Shown piece after piece: positions 1-9,177 of a DNA stretch of 64,000 bases. Under the pieces are notes generated by a model. That model saw nothing but the letters and a program-made list of their open reading frames with translations. It did not search any database and was not told where the DNA came from. The stretch comes from Meconema thalassinum (Eukaryota > Arthropoda > Insecta > Orthoptera > Tettigoniidae). The position numbers were made by a program, and so were the translations under genes. The stretch's first letter is position 1; every line of letters starts with the position of its first letter. The stretch lies in the NCBI GenBank assembly GCA_946902985.2, contig OX336399.1, positions 156,426,411 to 156,490,410 of the forward strand. Reading direction: 5' to 3'.

Positions 1-1817
1 GGTCGCAACCTGTGCAACTACCGCCATAACATACACTCCGCCCGTGGCGGAAAGTTGTGTTTTATACCAAAGGTGGCAGTGATGTCGAATTCTACTGTTT
101 GTCACCGCACGTTGGAGCGTTTCAAAGTTACGTATGCGTTCTTATACCGTTCATCCCGTTGCGATGAAACTTGGGTGAGATGTTGAGTGTACTCCAGGGA
201 AGGTGTTTGGCTTAGTAAATTATTTTACAATAGATAGCGCACGGCTAGATTCAACAAATGAGCGACGACGCACGAAGCGTTTCAAGAATGTCCGGTATGC
301 GTTCAAATACAATTCGTCCGATAGCGATGAAACTTGGGTGAGATGTTGTGTACACTCCAGGGAAGGCTTCTGGCTTAGTAAATTCATTTTACAATAGGTA
401 GCGCACGAGTAGATTCAACAAATGAGCGACGACGCACGAACCGTTTCAACAAAATCCCGTATAAGTTTATATACCATTCATCGATTGAGATGAAACTTTG
501 ACGAGTTGTTGTGTACACTTACCTGAAGGTTTCTAACTTAGTAAATCCATTTCACAGGAGGTTGCGCACGAGTAGATTCAACAAATGGGCGACGACGTGT
601 GAAGCGTTTCAAAAAGGTGCCGTATGCGTTCAAATACCATTCGTCCGATCGCGATGAAACTTGGGTGAGATGTGTACACTCCAGGGGGAGGCTTCTGGAT
701 TAGTAAATCCATTTTACCATAGGTAGCGCACGAGTAGATTCAACAAATGAGCGACGACGCGCGAACGTTTAAACTAAGTCCCGTATGTGTTCATATACCA
801 TTCATCCGATTGCAATGAAACTATGGTGAGATATTGTGTACACTTACGTGGGGGTTTCTAACTTAGTAAATCCATTTCACAGGATGTTGCGCACGAGTAC
901 ATTCAACAAATGAGCGACGACGTGCGAAGCGTTTCAATAAGGTCCCGTATGCTTTCAAATACCATTCGTCCGATTACGATGAAACTTGGGTGAGATGTTG
1001 AGTACACCCTACGGAAGGTTTCTGGCTTAATAAATCCATTTTACAATTGGTAGCGCACGAGTTGTTTCAACAAATGAGTGACGGCACGCGAATCATTTCA
1101 ACAAGGTACCTTCTGCGTCCATATACCATTTATCTGATTGCGATGAAACTTTGGTGAACTGTTGTGTACACTTCAGTAAAGGTTCCTGGCTTAGTAAATT
1201 CATTTTACAATAGGTAGCGCACGAGTAGATACAACAAATGAGTGATGGCATGCGAATCGTTTAAAGAAAATCTCGTATGCGTTCATATGTCATTCATCCG
1301 ATTCCGATGAAACATTGATGAGTTGTTGTGTACACGCCAGGGAAGGTGTTCAACTTGGTAAATCCATTTTACAATATTGGTAGCGCACAAGTAGATGTAA
1401 CAAATGAGTGACGACGCGCAAAGCGTTCCAACAAAATCCCGTGTGTTCATATACTATTCATCGATTGCGATGAAACTTTGATGAGATGTTGTGTACACTT
1501 ACGTGAAGCTTTCTAACTTAGTAAATCCATTTCACAGTTGGTAGAGTACGAGTAGATTCAACAAATGAGTGACAGCGCACGAATCATTTAAACAAAATCC
1601 TGTATGCGTTATATGCCTTTTATCCGATTGCGATGAAACTTTGGAGAGTTGTTGTGCACACTCTCACGAATGTTTCTATATTAGTTAATTCATTTCACGA
1701 TAGTTTAGAGGCAGTTAAAAGAAATTGAAAAAAATATTGTGTATCCAAAAGCACTTCAAGAAACAAAGTTAGAACACTTTCTTTGATTGGCAGGACAACG
1801 TCTGCCGGGTCAGCTAG
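1..1817 (+). mobile_element. Non-autonomous Helitron, 3' portion with tandem array
   Basis: The 3' terminus is diagnostic: a short hairpin (GGCAG-G-AC, loop AAC, GTCTGCC at about 1789-1806), then GGGTCAGCTAG ending at 1817, followed by T. Canonical Helitrons end in a hairpin plus CTRR and insert between A and T. Upstream lies a ~163-bp tandem array and no Rep/helicase coding. The 5' TC end is not visible, so the element either starts outside the window or is truncated. Arrays inside non-autonomous Helitrons are known; this family is not one I can name. Confidence 0.7.
195..1690 (+). repeat. ~163-bp tandem array (about 9 degenerate units)
   Basis: The phrase AACAAATGAGCGACGACGC, or a close variant, recurs near 253, 418, 582, 745, 907, 1069, 1236, 1400 and 1560, giving a period of 160-167 bp. 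Each unit also holds a GCGATGAAACTTGGGTGAG-like box and a GTAGCGCACGAGTAGATTC-like box. Units differ by about 10-20% and by small indels. Short open frames in the array are by-products of the repeat. Confidence 0.9.
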
Positions 1818-2189
1818 TAGTATATAGATATTTTAACGGTTTGCCCAGCGTAAGCTTAAAAAGCGCACGGGCGCCATGTGTTCTTTTTAACTTTCTCACT
1901 GAAATTGTTACTGCTTGGCTTTCTTTGATCATAAATAAATTATTTTCTACAGAAATTATCCTAGAGATATCCTTAATAGAATGGAGAAAACCGCATCGAA
2001 ATCCATCCAGAGGTTCACCCGTGACAACCAAACACGACAGTAGCGACACTCGAGCGCAGCAACAGAAGAGAGAGAAAACGATGTCATCACCTTTCACTGT
2101 ATCACTTTTTCACGAACATCACTGTATTCTAACAATTTATTTGTCGTTGTCACGCCAAAAATGAGACAGGATGGAACAAGCAAGAGGAG

Positions 2190-2322
2190 GTGCAGAGGTG
2201 TCCGGCAGGTATATGCATTATCACTCATTGTATTTAATCTATACATAGAAGAGGCACTTCAAAAAGTCGGAAAGGATTCGCAGAAGACAGGAATATTAAT
2301 ACATGGTGAAAGGCGATGATAA
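2190..2322 (+). pseudogene. LINE reverse transcriptase fragment
   Basis: One frame reads RGVRQVYALSLIVFNLYIEE, a decayed version of the non-LTR RT block normally like GVRQGCPLSPTLFNIYI, and continues with GILIHGERR before a stop. Only about 43 codons remain and no flanking RT blocks are visible. It resembles the LINEs seen at 46.0-47.3 and 57.6-58.5 kb. Confidence 0.55.
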
Positions 2323-2384
2323 TGCTCTCCCAGGCAAGAGCTTATTGATGTGTTGCTGGTTAGTTTTGTGGGAGTGATTTTGAA

Positions 2385-2690
2385 ATTTGGGGATGGAAGT
2401 GGATCGGAACGATCGAGCTAGCAGTGGTGGATCAAACGGAAGTATGCACTGCCCGCTCGTTCGATCAAACGGAAGTGTACTAGCTGGCAATGGCAGACAA
2501 CGGAAGTATGTACTGCCCGCTCGATCGATCAAACGGAAGTGTACTAGCTGGCAGTGGTGGACAACGGAAGTATGCACTGCCCACTCGATCGATCGAATGG
2601 AAGTGTGCCCTAGCTCGCAGTGGTGGATCGAACGGAAGTATAAGACGCACTGCCAACTCGATCGATCGATCCAGCTGGCAGTGGTAAGAG
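2385..2690. repeat. 64-bp minisatellite
   Basis: GGAAGTGTAC or a variant starts at 2471, 2535 and 2599, exactly 64 bp apart, and the array extends to about 4.5 units. Each unit contains GGAAGTATG-CACTGCC, a run of GATCGATC and a TAGCTGGCAGTGG box. Open frames on both strands here (2387-2728, 2296-2733) are repeat artefacts. Confidence 0.85.
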
Positions 2691-2833
2691 ATACAATCAG
2701 CGCGTGGTGTCGAAAATTGATACCATGACGCACTCTCGGCGTCTATTAATCTAGTTGATCCATATCGTATTCTTTATTTAGGCTAGTGCAGGTGGAAGCT
2801 ACAAATCATCTAATAAAATGAGTTCCTTATTAT

Positions 2834-3158
2834 GAAAATCCACAGCCTGCTTCCAGTCTCCGACCGGGTCAGGAATGGAACGAATGAAGCCCCCATCTAG
2901 CGGCGAGGATATGAACTGTGCCGGCTGCCGAGGCCTGACGCACTCCTCTGGGGCAATGATTAAATGGATGACAGATGAAATGAAATGATAGTGGAGAGTG
3001 TTGCTGGAATGAAATTTTGTCAGGGAAAACCGGAGTACCCGGAGAAAACCCTGTCTTCCTCCGTTTTGTCCAGCACAGATCACACATGGAGTGACCGGGA
3101 TTGGAACCACGGACCCAGCGGTGAGAGGCAGGCGTGCTGCCGCCTAAGCCACGGAGGC
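2834..3158 (-). mobile_element. SINE-A, full copy with 13-bp TSD
   Basis: Read on the minus strand it starts with a tRNA-like head (A-box TGGCTTAGGCGG, B-box GGTTCCAATCC) at about 3080-3158. A ~240-bp body follows, ending in CAGGCTGTGGATTTTC. It is flanked by perfect 13-bp duplications AGTTCCTTATTAT (2821-2833 and 3159-3171), which prove retroposition and the boundaries. A second copy lies at 26951-27291. Confidence 0.9.
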
Positions 3159-3324
3159 AGTTCCTTATTATAAACTACAATATCTGTAAAACACTCCCTT
3201 TTATAATAGATTAATATTTGGGCCAATAATACCATAAAATACCGGTGTATCAACAATTTCACGTGAGGTTTCTTCTATGTCAGATGTTACACATCATATG
3301 CGACTACAGTAAGACTCGTAATTT

Positions 3325-3850
3325 TTTATTTAGCGTATGGCTTTTAGTGCCGGGAGTGTCCGAGGACATGTTCGGCTCGCCAGAGGCTGTAGCTGCGTCA
3401 GTGCAGACACCCTTGGGGTGGGCTACAATTTTCATTCAGTTTCAAGCAGGATACTTCCATCTTTCTCTACCAGATGTCACTGACACCTAGTGGTGAACGT
3501 TGTAACTTTGATAGAGCGTTTCAACGAAATCTAACCTAGAAATGTATTGATTTGGCGTATAATTTTAAACGTTTAATTCTAACATCAATACGGATATTTA
3601 AAAACATTTGTTTTCAATGGCAAATGTGTTTGCATTCTAGAAATATAGCTTAACACAAGTTTAGTTAGTGGAAGGATCTCTTACATGTCATAAATCTATG
3701 ACATGGGACCGCCAGCTTTACTTCCCCTTCGAAGGAAAGCATACTGAAGGATTGAAACGCTCTTAAAAATCCGACGACTTCGGCTGGGTTTGAACCCGTG
3801 ATCTTGAGCACAGGAGATCAGCATGCTACCAACTACGCCACCGAGGCTGA
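3325..3850 (-). mobile_element. SINE-B, long copy with the 'CTCCCGGCACTAAAAG' tail
   Basis: Minus-strand tRNA-like head: A-box GTGGCGTAGTTGG (about 3828-3840) and B-box GGGTTCAAACCC (3787-3799). It is followed by the SINE-B body (GTCGGATTTTTAAGAGCGTT, then CATGTCATAGATTTATGACATG). The distal part (3330-3415) is the same tail found at 25575-25655 and 27822-27910. No clear TSD. Tail and head are separated by more divergent sequence, so the copy is old. Confidence 0.75.
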
Positions 3851-3894
3851 AACCATGGGAAAATAAATAAATCCAAAAAAAGTGATGGTATGCG

Positions 3895-4371
3895 ACAAAA
3901 AAGAGCAAGCCAAGGTTCGAATTAGCATAGGTAATGATCTAATGAACTTGAACAAGTTGACTCGTTTATGTATCTAGGCATTAGGTTGAGTATGGATGGA
4001 TGGAGCAAAACAGAAGTACGAAGTGGAATTGCCCAAGTAAAAGCTGCCTTTACAAATAGAAAAAGTTCTTAACTTCTAAGAACATCAGGAAAATGTTTCT
4101 GAAATCATATGTCTGGAGTATGGCTGTGCAACCTGGACTCTGGGGACTGTGGAAGAGAAGAAGTTACATTCTTTTGAGATGTGGTGCTACAGGAAGAGCG
4201 CTTCCCGGTTAAACAAAACGTTATCCGCATCCACGCAGGGCTTTAGCTATAGGCGCATGCTCAAAATACAATGGATTGACAAGGTTACAAATGAAGAGGC
4301 CTTGAAAAGAGTGGGTGGGAAAAGAAGTTTGTGTTAATCAATTTCTAAAAGTGGAATAAAACTCACATGCG
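3895..4371 (+). pseudogene. RTE-like LINE ORF2 C-terminus, part 1 (split at 16588)
   Basis: Frameshifted remains of the region after the RT catalytic core: DSFMYLGIRLSMDG-like, GCATWTLGTVEEKKLHSFEM, WCYR, then MLKIQWIDKVTNEEALKRVG. This 'YGSETWT…FEMWCYRRMLKI…VTNEEVLRRV' architecture is typical of RTE/BovB-type ORF2 proteins. A ~57-bp insertion (about 4195-4251) separates WCYR from RRMLKI. The reading stops near CACATGCGAC at 4371 and resumes at 16588 with HLMRHEGILKTII-like sequence; the LTR stack was inserted between. Confidence 0.75.
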
Positions 4372-4791
4372 ACCTATGCCTAACGTAGGGGCAGATGACC
4401 TCGTAGTTCCGTCCCTTAAAACAACAATAACTAACTAACTATGCCTAAGGTTGCGGGTTCAAACCTGTCCGAAGTCGTTGGATGTTTTAAGAGTGTTAAA
4501 AATCCCACAGCATGGCTTCCTTCGGAGGGAAGGTAAACACGGAGGTCCCATGTCATAGATTTATGGCATGAAAAATAACTTTCCACTAACTACACTTGTG
4601 AGAAGCCAAAATTTGTAGGTTAGGTTTGATTGATGGTCTAAGTTCCAACGTTCGTCACCGGGCGCTGGTTGCGATGCCATCAAGTAGTAGGGAAGTTCAC
4701 AGCTAGGTGTCGTGGACGGTAGCATTTGGTAACGAATGTAGGAACTACTTGAAATTACCGTCTACAGTCCTTACTTGAATTAAAAACAGAT
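4372..4791 (+). mobile_element. SINE-B copy (5' part), split by SINE-C and the LTR element
   Basis: It is 5'-truncated just before the B-box (GCGGGTTCAAACC at 4453). The body is intact (GTCGTTGGATGTTTTAAGAG, then CATGTCATAGATTTATGGCATG) and runs to TTACTTGAATTAAAAACAGAT at 4791. The remainder continues at 16440. A 58-bp tail of another retroposon (4382-4439) sits inside it. Confidence 0.8.
4382..4439 (+). mobile_element. Short retroposon tail insertion
   Basis: It contains GGGGCAGATGACCTCGTAG followed by a CCCTTAAAACAACAATAACTAACTAA tail-like run, flanked by the apparent duplication CTATGCCTAA (4372-4381 and 4440-4449). The same tail appears at about 47460-47505 (plus) and 59650-59700 (minus), so it is the 3' end of a mobile family. 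Confidence 0.6.
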
Positions 4792-5056
4792 TTTTTTCTT
4801 CTTAGTCGTTTACCCTCCAGGTTGGTGGAATCCACAGACTCAGCGAGGGAACTCACCACTACCACCTCTACGGGCAGTGTCCTAGAGCTGGGAACATCTA
4901 ATCGGAGTGGATACAACTGGAGAGGTGTGATTGGCACCTCGCCCAGGCGGCCTCACCTGCAAAGCGAACAGGGGCCTCATGAGGGAAGGTAATGGATGGT
5001 CAGGATGGATAGGCAAGGAAGAGGGAAGGAGGCGGCCGTGGCCTTGAAGAAGGTAC
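4792..5056 (-). mobile_element. SINE-C copy, distal part (split by the LTR element)
   Basis: Minus-strand SINE whose tRNA-like head lies at 16340-16439. The two halves join at GTAC. TSDs ATTAAAAACAGAT (4779-4791) and ATTAAAAGCAGAT (16440-16452) differ by one base and bracket the whole SINE plus the LTR element. The body motif (CACGGCCGCCTCCTTCCCTC on the minus strand) is shared with 47985-48478. Confidence 0.85.
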
Positions 5057-7450
5057 TGTCCCCGATAATCCGGATAGTAGGCTGTCAGATATCCGCCCCC
5101 TCAATCGGATTGCCAATAATCAATCGCACCGGCACAGCTACATCAATGAAAATGGCACTGACAGATACTACCGAGATTAGAGCACAGTAGTTAACAAGAA
5201 ATTATTGTGGAACACACCAAAATATACGGGGGTTCATACTTACCTTTTACTTACCTATTCAAATTAATCTCGGGTCTGGGTTTTCAACTGGATCACTTAA
5301 TAGTATGCCCTCACAATAACCTCCACCTCGATATTTAAAATGAACCAAGTCGAAACAAGAAAATTTAAACTGCACAATAATTTATTTCACATAAAGAAAG
5401 TAATAATGTAACAAAATTTAACAACAAAATATACGTGGCAATCAGAAGCCATTGTCAATGTAACATGTCCTCCTGTAGGACTTGTAGACTTCACATACAA
5501 AAGTTCAGCTTTCTCTAGCTCAAAAGAACGTAATAATAACAATGCACTTTGGAATGGATAAGGGAGCTGGGACGAGACATATAGCATTTGTTTCCTTGTT
5601 CATGAACTTCACATTTTATTTATAACCGCAAGGCTGCTATGTAGATGACCTTGGCCTCTAACATACAGTTATCTGGCCACCTGTGATACACCCTGCACCA
5701 TGTCGCATGCTTGGTTCGTCAAATGGATGCACCTGTCCAGCCAATGTTTGCATATGCTCGTTACCTCAGAGCCTAGCTTTTTTTCAAAACACTTTAAATG
5801 TTCACATCTCAACTCAAATATTATCACGCAAATCTTTTAAATGCTCCGTTCAAATATCAATGGATTACTCTAATAATCCCAAATCTTGTTTAATTGTATA
5901 ATCCAATTGTTGAACTAGCGTTATTTAGAGTATAATAACAAAAACGCTTAATGTTTATAACAAAATATTGATTAATTATTTATAACATTTTAAATTGTTT
6001 ATAACATTGTCAAACGACAATTGAAAAATTTATACATGCCTCTATTAATCCCGTTCGTTTCAAATTATTATTAAAGATATTTACATAGTTATTTACATAA
6101 TTTATATTATTTACATTAGAAATACATTAAACCACACGTTTATCCGGTTGATAATTACTCAAATCGTGGTGATATAATCGACCAATGAAGGTAAGTTATA
6201 TTTAAATTTTATATTCAGGTTTAATAAGATTTAATAATTATTATTTGTGACGGTAACCTCCATTCAAAATCGTTATCTCAAATTATTTAAACACTCTGGT
6301 GAATTTTAACAGTAACTTCACATGAATAATTTTCAATGGACCTGAACAATACACTCAGCGAAAAAATACCTCGCTCACAACGCACAAAAATGCACAAAAA
6401 TTGGCCCATAATTCATCATATATCTCATTATATATGGCATCAAAATCTTCCACCAATACACACAAAAAACCTCCACTTATAAATTCATCAACTTCATCAA
6501 TATTACTGTGGGAACCTCCTTCACTTATTACAGGGCATTATTCATCAGCGACTTTTACACGTCCACTGAACTAACGATTATACATCCATAGTTCCTCTTT
6601 AAAAATTATTATATTCATCAAATGTATCGAAAACTGTTATTATATTTAACCTTCGTGGGTTTCATTCATGAATCGATATGAAGTAAAAATTTGCCAATCA
6701 CAAATAAATTTAATAGCAAATACGATTAGACACGCCTCCCTGGTCTATCAAAATTGAGATTAATATCATCAAAGTAACGCAGTATAAAAATACTTTCTTC
6801 AATCAAAGTTCATCTAAACTGCATAAATAGTCGAATAGAATACAATTAGACTGTGGAATGCAAACATTATTGTTCCAATCTAGAATTGAGAAAAACTCCT
6901 ATCAAATGTTCATTACTATAGTGTACTCAATAAATCGTACTCAAAGTTCATATTTCATAAAACTGTCTATAATGCAATGGTATTTCAGAATTGACGATAA
7001 ATGTCTATGTTGCAATCATGTTCATAATCATGTTTCCAAGATCGTCGATAAAGTAGTAGATTTTAACGCTCTAAAATCTTTTAATCATTCTTGTTTCTTG
7101 AGGATGACAGAAAATTGGTCAAAGTAATTTACTGAATAGAATAACTTTAATAAAATGACACGCTGTCTGAATTCAAATTTGCAATAGGAAATCGTTAACT
7201 TTACAGTCAAATCGTGACTAAAAAAATATGCAAATTACTGAAAGAATATATATATTATCAGTCTCAACTGATCCAAAATTATTTAAATATGCCAATGACA
7301 TAATAATGTCTCAATAAATCGTAGAAAAAGGCATAAATCAGCAAAGTGTACAGAGTACAGAAATATCAAGCAAGAATATGGGGCAAAATATATGGGACAG
7401 AAAATATGGGAAAAATAGTTGCTCAGATATCGCTAAATGGCTCAAATAAA

Positions 7451-7795
7451 TCAAGAAACGTTCACGACTACCTTATCTGTTGATTGAAGTTCTAGAGGAA
7501 AATTTCCAAAGAAGACTGCTGTTGGTTCCATTTCACCACCGTAAAGATGTGCTCCGACCTCGAACCTGGAACCTGCGCCCTCGGAGAATAGAACAGTTTC
7601 CTCCTCCGGAAATAGCACTACTCCGTGTAGACGATATACATCCTTCTGGCTAAACTCTTCTTTGTGAGCCGGGTCCACCCTGGCCTCTCTTGATAGTTCC
7701 CTGAAGTTCTGGTAGAAATTCGCCATGAAGTTTATTGCAATTATTTCCGCAGAAATGTTCATAATTGTGGAGTATGAAGATATTTCCACTGCCAT
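7451..7795 (-). CDS. Short ORF inside the LTR, unknown (114 codons)
   Basis: I do not recognise this protein. It begins MAVEISSYSTIMNISAEII and has an acidic C-terminal half (KEEFSQKDVYRL, FPEEETVLFSEGAGSRF) with no signal peptide or clear transmembrane segment. The copy in the other LTR (14665-15003, 112 codons) keeps the frame with only a few substitutions. At about 1% LTR divergence that retention is weak evidence for function; it may simply be a chance frame in the transcribed LTR. Confidence 0.25.
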   Translation of the reverse strand: MAVEISSYSTIMNISAEIIAINFMANFYQNFRELSREARVDPAHKEEFSQKDVYRLHGVVLFPEEETVLFSEGAGSRFEVGAHLYGGEMEPTAVFFGNFPLELQSTDKVVVNVS

Positions 7796-7935
7796 TTGAT
7801 GTAATTCAGCGATGGATTACGATGCATGAGTGTAGTTGGATGTTCACTAGATGCACGCTTTTGTAGAATGACGATTAACGAAGCTCCATGCTGCTATTTC
7901 ACTCCATTGATATATGTCCCAATTGCATAAAAGTT

Positions 7936-8211
7936 TTAGTCTTCCATCTCCACTTCCGTTATAATAATAGTCGAAAGAACTGCCAGATTATATAGTTCCA
8001 TTGTAGAATGTAGCGTTGTATCACCAAATGTAATCTTCAGTATCACGGTTGCAATACAAGTGTCAGCCGTAGCGTAGAATGTGGTATTATAAAAGTGCTT
8101 CTCAGGTGTCGAGAAAATCACTTTTGTCTGCAGTCTTAAAATACGAATATCTTCCAAAGTATAATCGTGAAAATGTTCAACTTTCGTACACGCCTCAATA
8201 TTGTAATGCAC
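7936..8211 (-). CDS. Short ORF inside the LTR, unknown (91 codons)
   Basis: Unrecognised. It reads MHYNIEACTKVEHFHDYTLE and ends ITEVEMED. A middle stretch rich in Thr, Ile and Phe is mildly hydrophobic but shows no convincing membrane helix. It lies 140 bp upstream, in minus-strand order, of the 7451-7795 frame. The duplicate at 15150-15425 differs by one residue near the end (NLAVL versus YLAVL). No RT, gag, env or accessory motif is visible. Low confidence as a gene. Confidence 0.22.
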   Translation of the reverse strand: MHYNIEACTKVEHFHDYTLEDIRILRLQTKVIFSTPEKHFYNTTFYATADTCIATVILKITFGDTTLHSTMELYNLAVLSTIIITEVEMED

Positions 8212-8827
8212 AATTGAATTAGCATAAATGTAGTTGCCAACTCTTGATAGATAATCTTGTAGACTCGTTTATGTGTGCGCTCCAACTTCGCCTAGTTTCA
8301 GTAACCGTAAAATTGTACTGCTGCACGCTCCGTGTTTGTTCGATGCTGTGGGCTCTACCACACGTGCTAATGAAGACTTGCTTCACTTCAGAACTCGAAG
8401 TCTGACAATATGAGAATCAGAAAAATGAGCCATGAGACATGAGACATCAGACATGAGACATGAGAGCTGCTCTATGCTGTGCAAGGCCTTTTATCAACTT
8501 CTTAAGGGGCGTACCCATCCCTTCCATAGCTTGTTCCTCCGTCATTGCTAGAAGTTCTAACTTTGGCTATACTTGACGGATTTTCAAATTTCAAAAACTC
8601 ATAATTAATTTCTTCAAAATTCCAAATCAATGCCATAACTGAAAATAGTTTTCCACAATTCTGCATGCCAAAAGTAATTAAATATGGTAGTTTCAGTAAT
8701 CTCCGTCTCCCTACAAGCTATCATTCATTGGTTCGAGCCTCTCCTCCAATAGCGTAACTTCTTCCTCAGCACAATTCCTTGTTTCCCTGCGACTGCGTCG
8801 TAAATCTCAGATCTTTCTCGAACAAAA

Positions 8828-8925
8828 TCATGACGTCACCAAGAATCTCAGCTCAACCAGCCTACTTGCATGAAGTCTGCGTCATCCGTGCCTACGTCAT
8901 GAATATACACGTCACAACTATGACG
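8828..8925. promoter_or_regulatory. CRE/ATF-like motif cluster in LTR U3
   Basis: A perfect TGACGTCA palindrome lies at 8831-8838, followed by TGCGTCAT (8878), TACGTCAT (8893), CACGTCAC (8909) and TGACGG (8921). On the minus strand these fall about 70-165 nt inside the start of the LTR, where U3 enhancers sit. The other LTR has the same set (TGACGTCA at 16045-16052). Motif identity is seen; regulatory use is inferred. Confidence 0.4.
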
Positions 8926-8993
8926 GCCATAACTTTATTCATATATGCCAATACAGCCACCGTGGTCTCAGTATAATTCAATTTACGGGGGCA

Positions 8994-9012
8994 TTCTCCT
9001 TTCACCACGTTT
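8994..9012 (-). other. Polypurine tract next to the 3' LTR
   Basis: Read on the minus strand, GTGGTGAAAGGAGAA abuts the LTR start TGCCCCCG at 8993. A purine run at this exact position is the expected primer for plus-strand cDNA synthesis. Confidence 0.6.
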
Positions 9013-9177
9013 TAAAAACAGTTGTAAATTGTGTTTAAACTCTCTGTTAAAATATCTGAATTCACTTGAACACGAAATTGAATTATAATTCTACTCTTGT
9101 ATGATATTTCCTCTATGTTCCTTAATCATAAGTCTCTTCTTCTCTGGGTTGTGTGTGGCTAATGCATTCTCTCCTCT

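Larger units (their letters stand above)
5057..8993 (-). repeat. 3' LTR (3937 bp)
   Basis: This is the downstream LTR relative to the minus-strand ORF. It is AT-rich, mostly non-coding, with short open frames at 7451-7795 and 7936-8211. A cluster of CRE-like motifs lies near its U3 end (8831-8925), and a short ATGAGAC repeat at 8430-8465. Confidence 0.92.

Noticed and set aside
2296..2733. 145-codon protein on the minus strand
   Set aside because: The frame lies across a 64-bp minisatellite; the peptide merely repeats with the DNA.
3080..3158. tRNA gene on the minus strand
   Set aside because: A- and B-boxes are present but it is the head of a TSD-flanked SINE. The same applies to 16373, 27230, 27572, 40549, 48420, 57330 and 62457.
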